A DNA stretch of 64,000 bases from Casuarius casuarius (taxonomy: Eukaryota > Chordata > Aves > Casuariiformes > Casuariidae): positions 4,764,640 to 4,828,639 of the forward strand of contig PTFA01000042.1 of assembly GCA_003342895.1 (NCBI GenBank). Direction: 5' to 3'. The position numbers and the translations under genes are program-made. The notes below the pieces were generated by a model that made no database searches, was not told the origin of the DNA, and saw nothing but the letters and a program-made list of their open reading frames with translations. Below are positions 22,161 through 35,732 of this stretch, in pieces. Within the stretch, counting starts at the first letter, position 1; each line of letters begins with the position of its first letter.

Positions 22161-24308
22161 TGCAGCATGGTGTATTGCAATCAGGCCCTTTCTCAGTAGT
22201 TACTGCAAAGAAGTACTGCTCTCCTGTTAGTTGTACGGATTCTTCAGGTTGCAAGAAAGAATATTTTGAGGACAGGTTTAAAACTTGTTTTACAGAAGCT
22301 AGCTACTAAGCAGCGAGTACATCTTCTGAAGTTTCCCACTGGTTGCATGTTTCCACAGAGAAGACCCTTCCGTCCATACAGGAACAGAAATACTTGGAGA
22401 TTTCAGTACAATCCCACACTGAGACACAAAGCACTGCATCGCCCTAGAGTGATCCTGCCATGAGGGCTCCTTCTGAAGCAAGCAGCATGCTGCCACTTCC
22501 CTGACTCACTCTTAGGATGCAGGTGAAAGTGTTCTTATCCACATGAGGAAGCAGGGCAGCTGCTCACTTTGTCACTTAATATGGGAGCACCAATTGGTCA
22601 TACAAGGACGAATGCGACAAGCTATTTATCTTTATCAATCTGTGCTCATTGAACGACCAGTTTGTATCAGTACAGAAAGGCCAGAGCCACTAACTCCCAT
22701 CTCACTGTGGTACAGCCCCCAAGCAGATGCGTAAAAAACCCTGCCCCTGTGTCTGGAAACCTCTACAGTTCAACTGCTCTGCTGCTGAGCAGCTGCTGTA
22801 ACTTCACCTCTGAACTATGCATACTTAGCCACAGTACTGCAAATGATGTTTTATTTCTATCCAAAAAAGTTTTGTCTTTTCCCTTGTTTGCACGTTTCCT
22901 TTCTCCCCCACTGCCCTCAGTTTGTTGTCACAGCTCATAGCTTTACTCATTTAATGAGGAACCCAAATGCCTCAGAGCAGGTGCCTTGTCTCCTCACTTG
23001 GCTGTGAGCAGCCGCAATGGTGCTGCAGAAATAGTAAGAAGTAAGTCTATATCCCTTTACCCTCAATAGCCAGACTGCTGACAAATTTTGCCCTGCATTG
23101 CAGATGCTATTCAATTATTGCAATGAACTCAATCAGAAATAATTAATGAAGACTTTCTAATGGATATTGGGAAGATCATCCACCAAACTCAGGGAGGTTT
23201 TCTTTCTTCTCCTGCTGTATTGCTACACTCAGCAGCTTCATAGCTAATAAGTTACAAAGCCCTAGATTCCTTAATTTCAACTGCTAATACCTTTTGATAG
23301 GGTAGAGGTAGGTACAACTAATGTCAGATGATTATGAAGTCATTGATAGTGCTTTGAAATGGAAACTGTAAGAAGAGCCATGAGCTATGGTTACCCATGT
23401 CACATTACTTAAGCCACTCATTCGCTTGTATTAGTTAATTTTGCAGCTGGATAAGATTTTCCTAGCAGACACCAGACATCCCTTGTGCCCCTTTTAGCTG
23501 CTTAATGATAAAAGTTCACAGTGAGCAACCAGTACATGCCATATTCCATTTTCTGTGTGTTTCTCTTCCAGGAAAGCACTGCCCTCAGACACACTGGTGG
23601 GTCATTGGCCACGTTAATTCAAAGCATCAACTAAATTGCCTATAATTGCCACTATTTACATGTAAGTGCTAGACTGTAACTATACTATTTCTCCTACTGT
23701 AGGTGTACATTGCAGAGTATTCAGCTCTCTCTTCCTGAGCTGATGTTATTCTGAAGACCTCATAGGTAAGAGTTCATTGAACTCAGTTTGCTTTTTTTGC
23801 TATGTTTTCTGCTCTGCAAACACAGTTGTCAAATGAATATATCTGCTAGCACAGGGTTGTGATTTTTTTCCTGTCAAGGAGTAAGAGGCCTTTATGAAGG
23901 TTTAAAGATCCAACTGAAAGGTCAATTGACATAATCAACACTTTAAGTAATAAATCTATTATCACGCTTTCAATTTCATTACCCCAATTAATGATTCCTT
24001 CCCCTGGGTTAGAATTGGCATTTCAGTGCAGTGAGCACAGCGATTCTCAACAGTCAGGTATATTTTTGGATGAACTTTAAGGCCAGGGCAATTTATAACA
24101 CAAAAACTCTAAAAGACATAATGGTTACTTTGTTCTCTAGGCATCAGTCATGTACTTCATTAAAATAGAAATGTGTATAATGGAACCAAGGGAATAAACA
24201 TCTATTAGGGAAATGGGCTAGACTTGGGATGTTTATGCAGTTGCACATCTTTTTGCATGACACCAACTGAAACTAGCAAGAAACATATTTTGGCAAAGCT
24301 TTTGGTAG

Positions 24309-24340
24309 CAATCCAAAATAGTTCCAATCCAAAATAGTTC
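24309..24340 (+). repeat. Tandem duplication of 16 nt, two copies
   Basis: Two exact adjacent copies of caatccaaaatagttc are present. No wider repeat context was seen. Confidence 0.85.
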
Positions 24341-26020
24341 CACCTCTTCTGTGGCAGTGAGGGAGAGAGGAGAACAGGGGAGGAGAGAGAAAGGCACATT
24401 TCAGAAAATAATAGCAGCAGTAGAAGGAAGGTGACTCTCATGTTTGTTCCGCTGTTGTAAGTCAAACCTCATTCATTTGAAACCATTTTGTTTAAAGACA
24501 CTACTCTGAATATCCTCTGGAGTCACTGAGACAAGATTCTGGCCTATTCTCCCAAGAGTCAAATCATGTATTACTTGTTTTTAGTTTTATAGTAATCATA
24601 ATTGCCTTTTCCCATTGAATCCCATGTGTCACTGATACATGGCACATAGATTAGTGATATTATATAGTCACTGCTTTGTTTCATACTGAATGTAAATGTG
24701 GTCTAAGTGGATCAGAGGCAAACTGTTTACAGATGAAGAACTGAAAGTGCAATTAAATATCCTGATTAATGAGGTATTAGTGGGTATCACCCAAGAGCTT
24801 GAGGATAGGTATAAAATATGATTTCACCTACTTCTCAGGCCTTGTCCTGATCACTGCCTCATGAAATTGAGCTCTCAAGAACAAACAACAACAACAGAAA
24901 ATCCCATTAGGAAGTAAAACTTCATAATTCATTAAAGATACTGAATCACCCTTAGTGGCTAGTGCTGGACTGAAAGGGTTTTCCTACTGTGCTAGGATAA
25001 GAGAGGTCCAATGTTATGCAGCCCCTGCCTTCAGGCCGCAAATTCAAAGATTTTCCGCCTCCAAGGTCCCCTAGAAATGGAGCCACATGTGGTCAGCTAC
25101 AGCATGGCACAGAGGCTAGTAAGAGACAGCAGTATAGCTGAAAAAAAAAGGACCAGTAAGGAGAGAAATGAGACAATCTGCTCACAGATTGCAGATGTTC
25201 TCTAGTGCATAACATTTCTAGTCACCAGATTAAAAAAAAGGCAGAAAACTTTTAAGTCAGGTTCAGTTTGGGTTAACTTAAGTTTTGCTGAGAGTCTTTT
25301 GAGTGTTTCTACACAACAGCTCCCAGACAGACAATATTGTGCTTCAACCTAGACAGATGGGCAGGGAGCACAGCACACCACAGAAAGACCTGTGCCCTTA
25401 TCCATGGTTTTCCCCTGATATCCTCATGATCCAGAGCTTGCCAGACACAGAGAGCACAGTAGTTGTGCTTTAGCAGTAGTGGAATAGCAGTTGTTTTTAT
25501 CTGGCATACTTCAAAGCCTGAGAAGGGCTGTGGCTTCTAGAGATACAGCACTAAGAGGCATTCCAGGGGAAGACTAGTATAGCCATATTCATCAGACAAC
25601 TCTGCAACTGAATAACTACACATGCAAATTCTTCACCTGAGGAAGACTTTGTGACCAGATGACAGCAGAAACCTTGGTAATGTGTGTTAGGACCACAGAG
25701 ATATCCTTGCGAAGACAGACAAATTGCTGGAGCTAGGAACTCTACAGAGTTTATTGAATACATGCAAGCTGTCTTCACTTACCTCAAATTTGTACAAAAG
25801 CTTTTTTTACATACCTCATTTCATACCACCTGGCAACAAGATAATGCATTACTGATAAAGCTAATATTAAAAAAAAGTCTCTGGGCTCTAGGTCAGAATC
25901 CTTTGCATACGGTGTTCAGAAATCTCAATCAAAAAGTGTGCTAAGTTTCCTTATGTGGGATTGCCAATGCCCAATGCTCTATTTCATAGTTGTTTATGGG
26001 GCAACATAAGGATGTAACTG

Positions 26021-26105
26021 AAGCTGGCTCTGCTCTGACTTGGGGAACCTGATGACCGCCACAGGTCCCTTTTGATGTAAATTATTCTTTGATCCTATGA
26101 ATCTG
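26021..26105 (+). mobile_element. CR1 LINE 3'-end fragment
   Basis: The phrases ctgctctgacttggggaacc, gatgaccgccacaggtccct and attattctttgatcctatga match the 3' end of CR1 elements including the terminal 'attctatga'-like octamers. The copy is short, 5'-truncated and diverged, and lies in intergenic DNA. Confidence 0.75.
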
Positions 26106-29100
26106 TTTGAAACACCCAACAAGGTAGATTAACGCTCACCAAAGTGGCAATGTCCTCTGTTAGAGCAGCCAGCAAGTTACTGACCTTTCTTGTTTAAGAG
26201 GTATGTTATTTAATACCCTTCCTCAATATCAGGTGAACTCATCTGTTTACAGTTACATAACATCATTAAAGTTTTAGCTTCTGAAACTTTAAATACAAAG
26301 AGATGATAAACTAAATATTTAAGAGAACCTGGGATTAAATTCCACTGACCTTCACAAACTCCTTCTAGTAATTTATATAAATTAAGCTACTTCTTATTCA
26401 TAAAAAATTCCCTGAAAAAAATACAAATACAGGACAATTACTAAATTTTACAGCTGAGATCAGAGCTAGTCCTCATGGGCCATAGCCCATACTCCATCAC
26501 TCTTCCAAGTCCCCTGTAGAGGAAAAACTACCTTTAATTGTCTCTAAATGATTTTTTCTTATTATTTTGGGGGATATTGGACTTTTGTTTTAGTCATATC
26601 ATAGTGTACCAGGGTAAATACTAAACCTCTCTATGCTTCATCCCCCTGGAACTGCACGAGGACAAACTGTCTAACTATACAAGAAGGCATTAAAATTTAA
26701 CTGTGCTTTTCTTCTAGTGCTAAGTAACAAGATGCAGCTATTTTTAATATCTGTGCAACAGCAAATGGTAAACAAGTGATGCATGATCTAGTTTGCATTT
26801 CAGAGAAGGAAAATACAGGGAAAAGTTTGTAAAAGCTGTACAGTGCCAGCCACAGCCTGGGAGGATGGAATTGGAGAATCTCATGGCTTGGCCATTGTGC
26901 TCATCCTCTCCCATTGCCATCTGGAGAAGATCATCTTCTCTTAGAGGAAGGGCTTCTGGACCGGTCCTTAGGGGAATACCCACAAAGGTTAACAAAAGTT
27001 TACAATGGCTTCTTTTTCCCCAGTTTACTTGAAAGTCAAAGAAGAGAGCGAGAAAGACACCCTGCTGGGACACAAGTCGGGGTGGTCAGTTACGTCCTGA
27101 ATTTCCCTCAAAAGAAACTTGTCTCTTCACAATCTGCAGAGAGAGCCCAGCCCCTCCAGGCCAAGCTAGCCTTCTTTCTTCTTACTGTACTTTGGAAATG
27201 CCACCCAAGATAACTCAGTGCTGAATAAAGTGGCATTGTAGTGAGTCAGGACAGAGAATCATGTCTCTTTTGTATGTATGAATCTCTTTTAGAGTTATGT
27301 TGACCTTTACAAGAACCTTTACTTAGTAATACCTCAATTACAGATACTGGGTCAGAGAGAGAGCGCTTTCTAGCAGGGACAGAAGGTGGACAAGACCCAC
27401 AGAAAAGTAATCAGCCGTTAAACTGAAATGTCACCATTAGCCCATAGAAAATAGCTAAATGAGGTATTATTATTGGTTACATAGACATTATGGAAGAAGA
27501 ATGAAGGAAATAGAACCAAGCATTTCTCCTGTGTTAAAAGTGAAATGCTTTTAGTGAGGAGTCATGCATTCCCATTAGTCAGGTGGTAGTGGCTTTTATT
27601 TCCCTCTCCATTTTACCTTTTTTTTAAAAAAAAATCCAAATAACTTTATAAAAAAAAAATCAGCCAAACCAGCTATATCTGTTTATGAGGTTAGGTCTTT
27701 AGATTAAGTGCATAGCTGAATATGTTTTTTTCTCTCATAGCTTACCTGTCTCCTTCCTTCTCCATGCCTCATACTTCTCTGAACAACTAACCACTGCTAT
27801 GAAGAGAGATTTAACTCAGTGGCACAGAACTGGTGACATTAAAGGGCTTGGTTTGGGGTATCTGAGGCATGCCCGTTATTAAATGGGTATTTCTAGAAGC
27901 CTGCACAGTCTGTCTCAGTCTGTTGTGCTTCTTGGCTCAGAAATTAAGAAGTGCTGATCTTACCTTTTCTTTGACCAACATAATTTCCGAATAGTAAGTA
28001 AATATCTTTATCCTGATAAGTGGTACAGACCTCATCCTGTGAAAAAGCTAAGAGTAGGAAACAGGCCTAGAAGTGATGCCTTGGAGCATCAAGTCTGCAT
28101 TTCTTTTCCCACCTCCGGCTAATCTTTTATATAATGTTAACGTTAATGTTTACTAGCTCCATTTTGAAACCAGGCACGTAAGGGTCAAAAGGCACCAGAA
28201 GCTGAGGTTCAGAACTCCAAAGTTTCAGATATCAAGCTATAAATATATTAGAAAAAAGAAGATGTTTTGCAATAGGGACAAATACTTGTTATTTTTATGG
28301 ACCTTTCTATGTGTGAGTCCTGACATTTTTAAGCATACCCCTCTCCAGCTAACTACTCAGTCTTCATTCATGCCATGAGCTGGTCCCTCCTGCACAACAG
28401 GATCCTACGGTCCTAGGGTCTGAGAAAGTGAAGAACCCCAATATATATTTGCATGAGGGAAGAGCAGAGATGAAGTAGAGTTGCACTGGGATCCTCATTT
28501 TGGCAGCTGCTAATTATGGAGCACTTGACCTGGAGAAGTGAACTTCCTTTTACTGGAATATGTTATGTGTAATTACTAACAATACAGCACTAAAAGTTTC
28601 CTAGGACAAGTGGAAAGATAGGGTTTGAATGACTTGACTTTCTATTTTTGTCCTGTAAAACGTCTGACAAAATTTGGGAGTTCTACAACACGAGCAGCAG
28701 AGGTTGTTCTGAAGCCTCTACTCTGTTTAATGATGAAAAGCAAACAGGACAGAAACTCTTCCAAACTTCACCATTATGCTGTTCCAGAGACCAAGAAAAA
28801 GAAATCCAGTAGCTAGAGCAATTACACTAACAGCTCTGGGTGGCATACAACTGATGGGATCTTGTATCATTGCCTTTCATTCTCGGTCAAACCAGCTTCT
28901 TGCAGCTCAAGTAGGAGAGAAGACTATGATCCCCAGCTTTCATGCAGAGGTAAATACTGCCAGTGATGTTGTCTCTGCAATATACTGCAGCCCTTTGGAA
29001 GCTGGGAGCTTTCTAAATCCATTCACTGAGTAGAATAAGCATATACGGAGAACAGAAGGGGAAAAAGTCTCCCTGAACCCTGTCTCCTGTGCAGCAGTCA

Positions 29101-32100
29101 AGAGTCCATGATGATGACTTTGTCCTAGATGTTTTATTTCACCCCAATATAGGGAACTAAGCACCTAATGCTCTCAGCTGTTACTGGAAATAAATTCTTC
29201 ATTTCTGCAAGATGCTACAGAGAATTGGGGTGAAAGGGTTTGATTCCTTTTTTTTTTTCTTTTCTTTTAATCTAAAGGGACAGAAAGACATGCTGATCAT
29301 GAAGAGCTTGTCCTTAACCTTAATTTTCCCAAAGTCACTGAAGTGAAGTAAGGGAAGTCATATACTTTAAGCTTCCCCCTCTCTCCACACTGCAAGTTAT
29401 AATTGTTGTGGATCTTTTTAAACACATTAATTCCCTTGTCTGTACAGAGATTGAAAATTGTTAACCGATAATTAATACATCTCTTTACCTTTTAATTAAA
29501 AAGTTAACTGCCATGGGTAAGTGCCAAGTAACATCTGAATACTACATATTTTCAAATCCTCTTTCCTCTATATAACAGAGCCAATCAAAGAGCTGAAACC
29601 CACAGCACCCTTCAGACTTTGAAAGGTTTATGGGATTTGACTTAAACTGGGAATGGCTTTCTTTATTCCAAACTTAACAACGCATTTATTAATTACATTC
29701 CTCAAAATTCTTTGGCCAGACTTAAGAATCGACACTTACATTTGTTTTTTTTTTAGGATAGGAGATGACTCATGCTGTACACTAAGTCATGTCATGCAAC
29801 TCTCTGGAGAAAAGACTCAATTTTTCCAAATTATATTCGATATTTTTGTGACATTGACAGCAATGAGATTTTGTTGGAACCATTGACTCATTCCTCTTGC
29901 ATGGGAACAAAGGTTAGATTGTAACAAAGGCCCTAGGGCTCAGATCTTCAAATGCATTTTGTTGTTTAGCTATCCGCAGCCATTAGCTTCTTAATTATAA
30001 GGTAAAAAGACATACTAATGGGAGTTAAGCCTTTGGAAAGTCCCTTTTTTCAAAATTTTAAAATTTTTTAGTTGAGCAAGTTAGCTGATATGTATGAATT
30101 ACCAGTCACACATGATACAGTATTTCAGGCTATGCTTGTTAAAACTGTTACTATCAAAGTGCAAACTGAAGTCTATAATTCTGGCATGGTCTCTGTAATT
30201 AAAGCCATGTTCCATATGCCCTTCTATATTCCAGTATTCAAAGGCACACAGCTTTCTGAAACAAAAGCTTTCCATTTGAAATCAACATTATGGATTTCAG
30301 TTGCTACATGGACCTTTTTCAGAGAGTTTGTGTGAAATTGTTTAATCTTTTTTTAAAATTCGCAGAATATAAAAAAAGAAAGAGGCATAGGTTTCACTTC
30401 AGTGTACCAGTCTCAAGTGCTGTGCTTGACCTTGAAACTCTTCAGTTTTTTTGGTCACAATCAACATTTAAATCTATACGGAGAAGGTAGCTTTACACAA
30501 ATCAAATATGAAACCCTTTTCAAGGCACTGTCAGATTTTCATTTCGATTTTTAAAATTTTGATTTGAATCAAATTTTGATTGCAAAATACAGCAGCCTAA
30601 GAAGTTATCTTCCCCTAAACTCTATTACTGTCTCCTCTAGAGTGATTCTGCAACTAACCACACTTCTAATAAAACCACTTCACTTATTAGACACCTTTTA
30701 TAGTAGTATTTAAAGTGAAGCAAAACTGTGCAGTTATGTTGAATTGCCAATTCTAATACATAGCATACAATTAGTTCTTTTGTTACATACATGCAATGTA
30801 TGGTTCTCCAATTATGCATTGTTCAGACTTGGACAGAAGAGTTGTTGCCAGTCCTACTGTACAGGTGAAACTCCTTGGAAATCTGTAAACACTTGTTCCA
30901 GAATGCAGCTCAGACTCTCTTCTCTGTATTGATTCTTTCAGGTAAGTGGGAGTAAAAGGCAGTAAAATTGTAGTCATATGCTAGCAGACAAGATTGAACA
31001 CACACCGAGTGCAGACACGATGAATAAAAAGGTGGCACTTTAATAGTCAATTTTCAGAATAAAACAGGTCTTGAAAATAGAACAGCTTAGAGCATTTTCT
31101 CAACTTAGAGGTGTTTCTACTTAGCTGTGCACTTAAGTAAAAGCTGAGCTTTGGGGCACCGTTAAGGTAAAAGTTTTCCATAGGTTAGAAAGGCTGCGAA
31201 AGAAAGAATACCTCTAAACTGAAACCTGGTCCCATGCGCTAACATAAACGATAGAATAAAAATGAAACAAATTTTAGGATCATTTTTATTCTAAGATCTT
31301 TCTGAAAAGTTCAAGTTGCTGCTACATTTCCAGAACTCAAGATACCTCAAACTAAATTGAGTCACAGATGAAAATGTCAGAATGCAGGTTGCATCCCAGA
31401 TCAAGATGTGTGTGCATGTGTCTGTATAGGTTCAAGAACTATTAAGTTCAGTAACCCCTACGTTAAGAAACGGGAGAAACACACAACATTCCAAACCCTA
31501 GTGCATATCTATCTACCTAGATTGTTTTCGGTGGCTGTGGAAGTTTTCTGCAGTCCCCCCACTATGTAACTTATGCAAATCTGGGAGGCAAGGAACAAGA
31601 TTTGTTTGGATGGAAAGAGAAGAGAGAGAACAAAAGGAAACGCGTCTGTAGTCAGGGGCTTTCCCCTGGGAGAAGGGAGTCCTGTGCTCACTCTGAGGTA
31701 GCCTATGCATTTTACATATTGACTGTATGCTGTAATGTATAAAAGCTGTCCTCACAGCAGGAAGCTATTACAAGGAGGACGCTGCCGTCACCACCAGTGT
31801 CATTGCTCTAGAAGAGACTACACCTGGTCCTGTGTTAGAAAGGTGCAAACCCAGCATCTGGCTGTGAACTCTAATTCAACACGGGGCCAGGGGTGATTCC
31901 TCTTAACACAGAGAAGGGAGGGATTTCCACCCTGCTCCACTTCTCTTACTAGGCAGCTCGTTCCTCAGAATGCCAGCTTGTGTTGATCCCAGTCTCAGGT
32001 ACCAAACTGGGACCGCAGGAACCTCCTTCAGGGGTGTGTGCTGCTCTGAAGGCATAGGGCCAGGTGCCATCTGGGAAAGGCTCTGGGCTTTCCCAGATGC

Positions 32101-34649
32101 AGCTCAGTGTGCTCACCAGTGTGCCTCTCTTGGAGACTGTAAACCTCCACAAAACAGGTCAGAAGGTATCCAAGAAAAAAGTGTTATATGCTCCCCTGGG
32201 GAATCTAGTGCACGCTATTAACATGCTTCTCTGTGCGCAGCAGAGTACAACCTGAAATATCACCACTACAGTTTCTACTTGAATTTGTCACGTTCATTTG
32301 ATGATGAAGAGAGCGACCAGCTCTCAGACAGAAATTCTATTTTATGTCATACATCACCTCCATACAACATACATGCAATTGCAAAATGAACATCTACTAT
32401 TTGCCACCCATCTGTCTAACTGGCAACTAATGCAGCCAGTTGCTGTACCTGGGGAGGATGTGTAGTGGCTTATGTATACGACCCATCTCATTATCGTATT
32501 TCTCCTCAGTACTTGTGTTTGTTTTCACGGGATGGGCTGAGGAAGTACATGCAGGAGAAACTGTTGGATTCTGTTTGAGCACAGAATAAAAACTGACATT
32601 GTTACGTTCCTGGCATGTCTTTTTTTTTCACTCAGGTCAACAGCATAAGGATTTGCGATCCAATTGAACTCTCCTGAAACTAACAGAAAGACGCCTATCA
32701 GTGTCAGTGGTAACTAAAAAGATTTCCTCTCAGCTATTTATATAACTTACTTTGTGATTATGAGTCCTTTGGGAAGAAATAACCCTTCAATAATCTATGT
32801 TATCATTGCACCTTGTACCGATAAGCTCACAAAGCAAGGGCACTCCTGTCAGAATATGAATACTGCTGCAAAGTACCCACAACTGCTTTTCATTAGAAAA
32901 TGTTGTCACCTAGTTAAAAGCTTCTTCAGGGACTGAATTTCATCATACTCAGTTTTGGTCCTTACACTGTACTGACACTGAAGTTGTGCTGTACTGAAGC
33001 TGTAAAACAAACTGCAACACATGAACTCTTATCATGCTTATTGCTCACTTGCTCCGCTCAAAAGAAGACCTGGGACCATTAACGTCAATTTTAGAAACTG
33101 CCAGTCACCCATGGAAGTATTGAGAATGTTACCATAATAAAAGAGGGCTGAAGATGATATTTTAAATGGGGCCTTCCCCCTCTCTTGTTACTACCAGTCA
33201 TTCAGAGAAGCCTGAAAAAAAGAAAGCACCATTCAGGTTTCAAATTCAAAAAAAGCATTGTCCCTGCAGCTTTGTGATCACAAGTTGTGAATGGCAGGAC
33301 TCATACTAAACCTAAAGATTATACATCCATGCATTCAGTGAGGTGATTCTCCTCCCAATACCCCATGTTGTGAACTATTTTTTAATAATATACACACATA
33401 GGCAAACATGGCCCTGGCTCAGGTGAAAGAAGATCAAATACTAGTTGGATAATTATACAGGCTGCAGATATGCCACTGTGTTTAAAAGGGCTGAAGAAGG
33501 CCCTCCTCTCCCTGCTGGATCAGCGCTTCGTGAGTTCACGTAATGGTGCCTTCCCCTCTAACTCTCCTGCAGGCATCTGCAAGACTGGGATCCCAGATAC
33601 TCCCACTGAAAATCAAAACCATTAAAGTCCCAAAGGCTGGCTTAGATTAGCAATCACATCAGTCATCACTTACCTTGTCAAGAGCCGATAAGTTCTTCCA
33701 GAGCAAGAATAAATCGCAATTTAGCATTTTATTCCTGCCCAGAAGCAGACTGAAAGCCATGGCAGTGGTAAATGCAGCGGCCAGGCTCTGTGTGTCCCTC
33801 CATCACTGCACATAGTGATGGGTCGTACTGCAGTGTCTGTGCATCTGTGGAGAGCTGAGGGGGAAAGGGCATTTCCAGAAGGGTCTCACAAAGCTTCTTG
33901 CACTGCCTTTATTATCACTGGCCATGAACATAGATTTTGATGAAGAAAAGAAGCTATTACAAGGTAGTCTTTAGAAGTGGAAAGGCTGGCAAACTTCTCA
34001 GGCTTTCCAAAATAATGCATAACTTTTTTATTGATTTGAGAAAAATTTGAGGGAGTGAAATGCATTCCCAGAGCAAATTGAATCTATATTTCTTCACAGA
34101 GAGATGAGTCAGAGCATCCGAATATGTATTTCTGGATATAGTAATCGTGCTCCATCAAAAGATGGATGCTGGAGTATAACTGCATAACTTCCAAACTTTT
34201 GTTTTAATTACTTGTTCAAAAAACTTACCAAAAGGACCCTTCCTCCATATATATGTGTGAAAGCAGCTAATGAAGAATGACAGTATATTTTAATGAAAAA
34301 GGCAATGGGACTCACATTATCACTTACTGAATTCCATAGTAACAAAGAACAAAGCCAGGCGGTAAACAGAGCCATGAAACTTTGACTATTTCATCTGATC
34401 TGCGTGCATTAATTCACATGTCCGAGGTGCCTTCAGCATGGCCTTTTGAAGGGTCTCTCCCACCCTGACCTGGGCAGGGAAGTTCCTCACGAGTTTCTGT
34501 GCATAAGCAGTTGCCTCTCCCTGTGATGGGCTGTTTTCTCCACAGCTATGTGCAGCGACTTCAGCAAAAAGGAGTGATGCTCAGGCCCGGTGTCTAGGAA
34601 AACCAGCCTTCCTATTTGTAATTATTATTTTTTGAGGGAGAGTGTGCAC

Positions 34650-35300
34650 CTGAGCAGATCCCAAGGATGGGCTTGGGGCACTCGCCCTGGCGTGCGAGCG
34701 TCACCTGCCGCTGAGGCGGCTCTCTCCAGTTAAGGGGATTCAAGACTGAGCAGGACAGAGGTGAAATGAGCGGGAGGGCGTGAATCACTAGCCACGTATT
34801 TTGGGCACTTCCTTTGCTGGGAAGAAGCTATTTACAGGATTTTACACACCACAGTCTCCGCCACTCGGAGGCCCCTGCCTGCAGAACGGCTCTCGAAGGT
34901 CTTCAGCTGCGTGCAGGTGCCTTCTGAGGCTCACGGGCTGACTGGCCAACGGCTGAGCTCCTCCGTGATTTCTGCAGGCAGACTGAAGCAGGACAAAGCA
35001 GGGGAGGGCGAGGGGAGGCAAGGGGCAGAGAGCAGGTGACCAGGGCGGCCCAAGAGAAAGGGGCTTACGGCAACAAAGACAACAGGGTGAGCTCTGGGGG
35101 AGACACACCAGGGATTTCGAAGTATTTGCATATGCTGATGGGGAAAAATTACAGCCAAAACCCAAAGCAAGCAGCAGCAGTGAAGGGCCCACATCTGGAC
35201 AAAAAATACAGATTTTTTTATATTTTTTTAAACCTTTATTAGCAGCAGGCAGGGATGAGGCTGCAGAGAAAACCCACCACAGGCAGCAGAGAGCCCGGTA
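34650..35300. other. PCP4: PCP4 upstream flank, GC-rising
   Basis: GC and CpG content rise along this flank (for example cgccctggcgtgcgagcgtc near 34683). A long minus-strand open frame crosses the area and the island, but it runs through the N gap and is Pro/Ala/Arg-rich, as expected from GC-rich DNA. It is not accepted as a gene. Confidence 0.45.
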
Positions 35301-35474
35301 CTCTCCCCTCCAAGCCTGGCGACTGATAACTGCCGTGCCCCCCGCGCAGCTCCCACTAAACGGAACCGCCCCCCGCCGGGGAGCCTCCGGCCCCCGCACA
35401 GACCCCTCGTCCCGGGCTGCCGTTTCGTCCCGGCCGTTGGGGGCCCCGCGGGCGGGCGCCGCCCCGCCGCCGCC

Positions 35475-35514
35475 NNNNNNNNNNNNNNNNNNNNNNNNNN
35501 NNNNNNNNNNNNNN
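35475..35514. other. Assembly gap of 40 N in the PCP4 promoter
   Basis: Forty undetermined bases sit inside the GC-rich island. Such gaps are typical of sequencing dropout in extreme GC. The true length may differ from 40, so distances across it are unreliable. Two further single N occur at 5368 and 11150. Confidence 0.95.
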
Positions 35515-35522
35515 CGGCGCTC

Positions 35523-35527
35523 ATTGG
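35523..35527 (-). promoter_or_regulatory. PCP4: Inverted CCAAT box
   Basis: ATTGG occurs in the context gctcattggctcg, an NF-Y-type inverted CCAAT box about 150 bases upstream of the start codon. This is a common position in CpG-island promoters. Binding is inferred from sequence only. Confidence 0.45.
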
Positions 35528-35671
35528 CTCGCGTGGGCCACGCTGGGCGCGGGGCGCCTCTTCTTAAAGGGCGGCGCGGGGCGGTGGGAGTGTTGTGCTG
35601 GCCGGGCTGCTGGGGCGGTGGGCGCGCGCGCGCGGGCGGGCAGGGACGCGGGGCTGCCGTTGCCGGGAGAC

Positions 35672-35680
35672 ATGAGCGAG
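35672..35680 (+). CDS. PCP4: PCP4 (PEP-19) first coding exon, M-S-E
   Basis: The first coding exon is ATG AGC GAG, directly followed by the donor gtgagc. The exon's coding part is only nine bases and ends in phase 0. The start context gggagacATGa has a purine at -3. The identity follows from joining it to the next exon, which gives M-S-E-R-Q-G, the known start of Purkinje cell protein 4, whose usual length is 62 residues. PCP4 binds calmodulin through an IQ motif, speeds calcium exchange at its C-lobe, and is abundant in Purkinje cells and other neurons. The ATG in a CpG island at the expected distance before exon 2 supports the call. Confidence 0.88.
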
Positions 35681-35697
35681 GTGAGCGGGCGGCCGGC

Positions 35698-35732
35698 GGG
35701 GCGGGGCGGGGCGGGGCAGGGCAGGGTGGGGG
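35698..35732 (+). repeat. PCP4: (GGGGC)n / G-run array in first intron of PCP4
   Basis: There are seven consecutive G runs: four of GGGG separated by single C, two of GGG separated by CA, then GGGGG after T. The block starts 17 bases after the exon 1 donor. It fits the G-quadruplex pattern on the non-template strand and also gives overlapping Sp1-type GC boxes. Short arrays of this kind are common just after transcription starts in CpG islands. Confidence 0.85.

Larger units (their letters stand above)
14800..34650. other. Intergenic region between IGSF5 and PCP4
   Basis: This stretch of about 20 kb has no recognisable exon on either strand. It holds a possible hAT-type remnant at 16244-16500, a retroposon-like tail at 18262-18385, an internally repetitive segment at about 21840-22160, a CR1 remnant at 26021-26105, and two short tandem duplications (15042-15071, 24309-24340). 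The small open frames scattered through it lack conserved motifs and overlap on opposite strands, as expected by chance. Confidence 0.65.

Noticed and set aside
30547..30590. AT-rich near-palindrome (ttttgatttgaatcaaattt)
   Set aside because: It is low complexity and short. Such palindromes are expected in AT-rich DNA.
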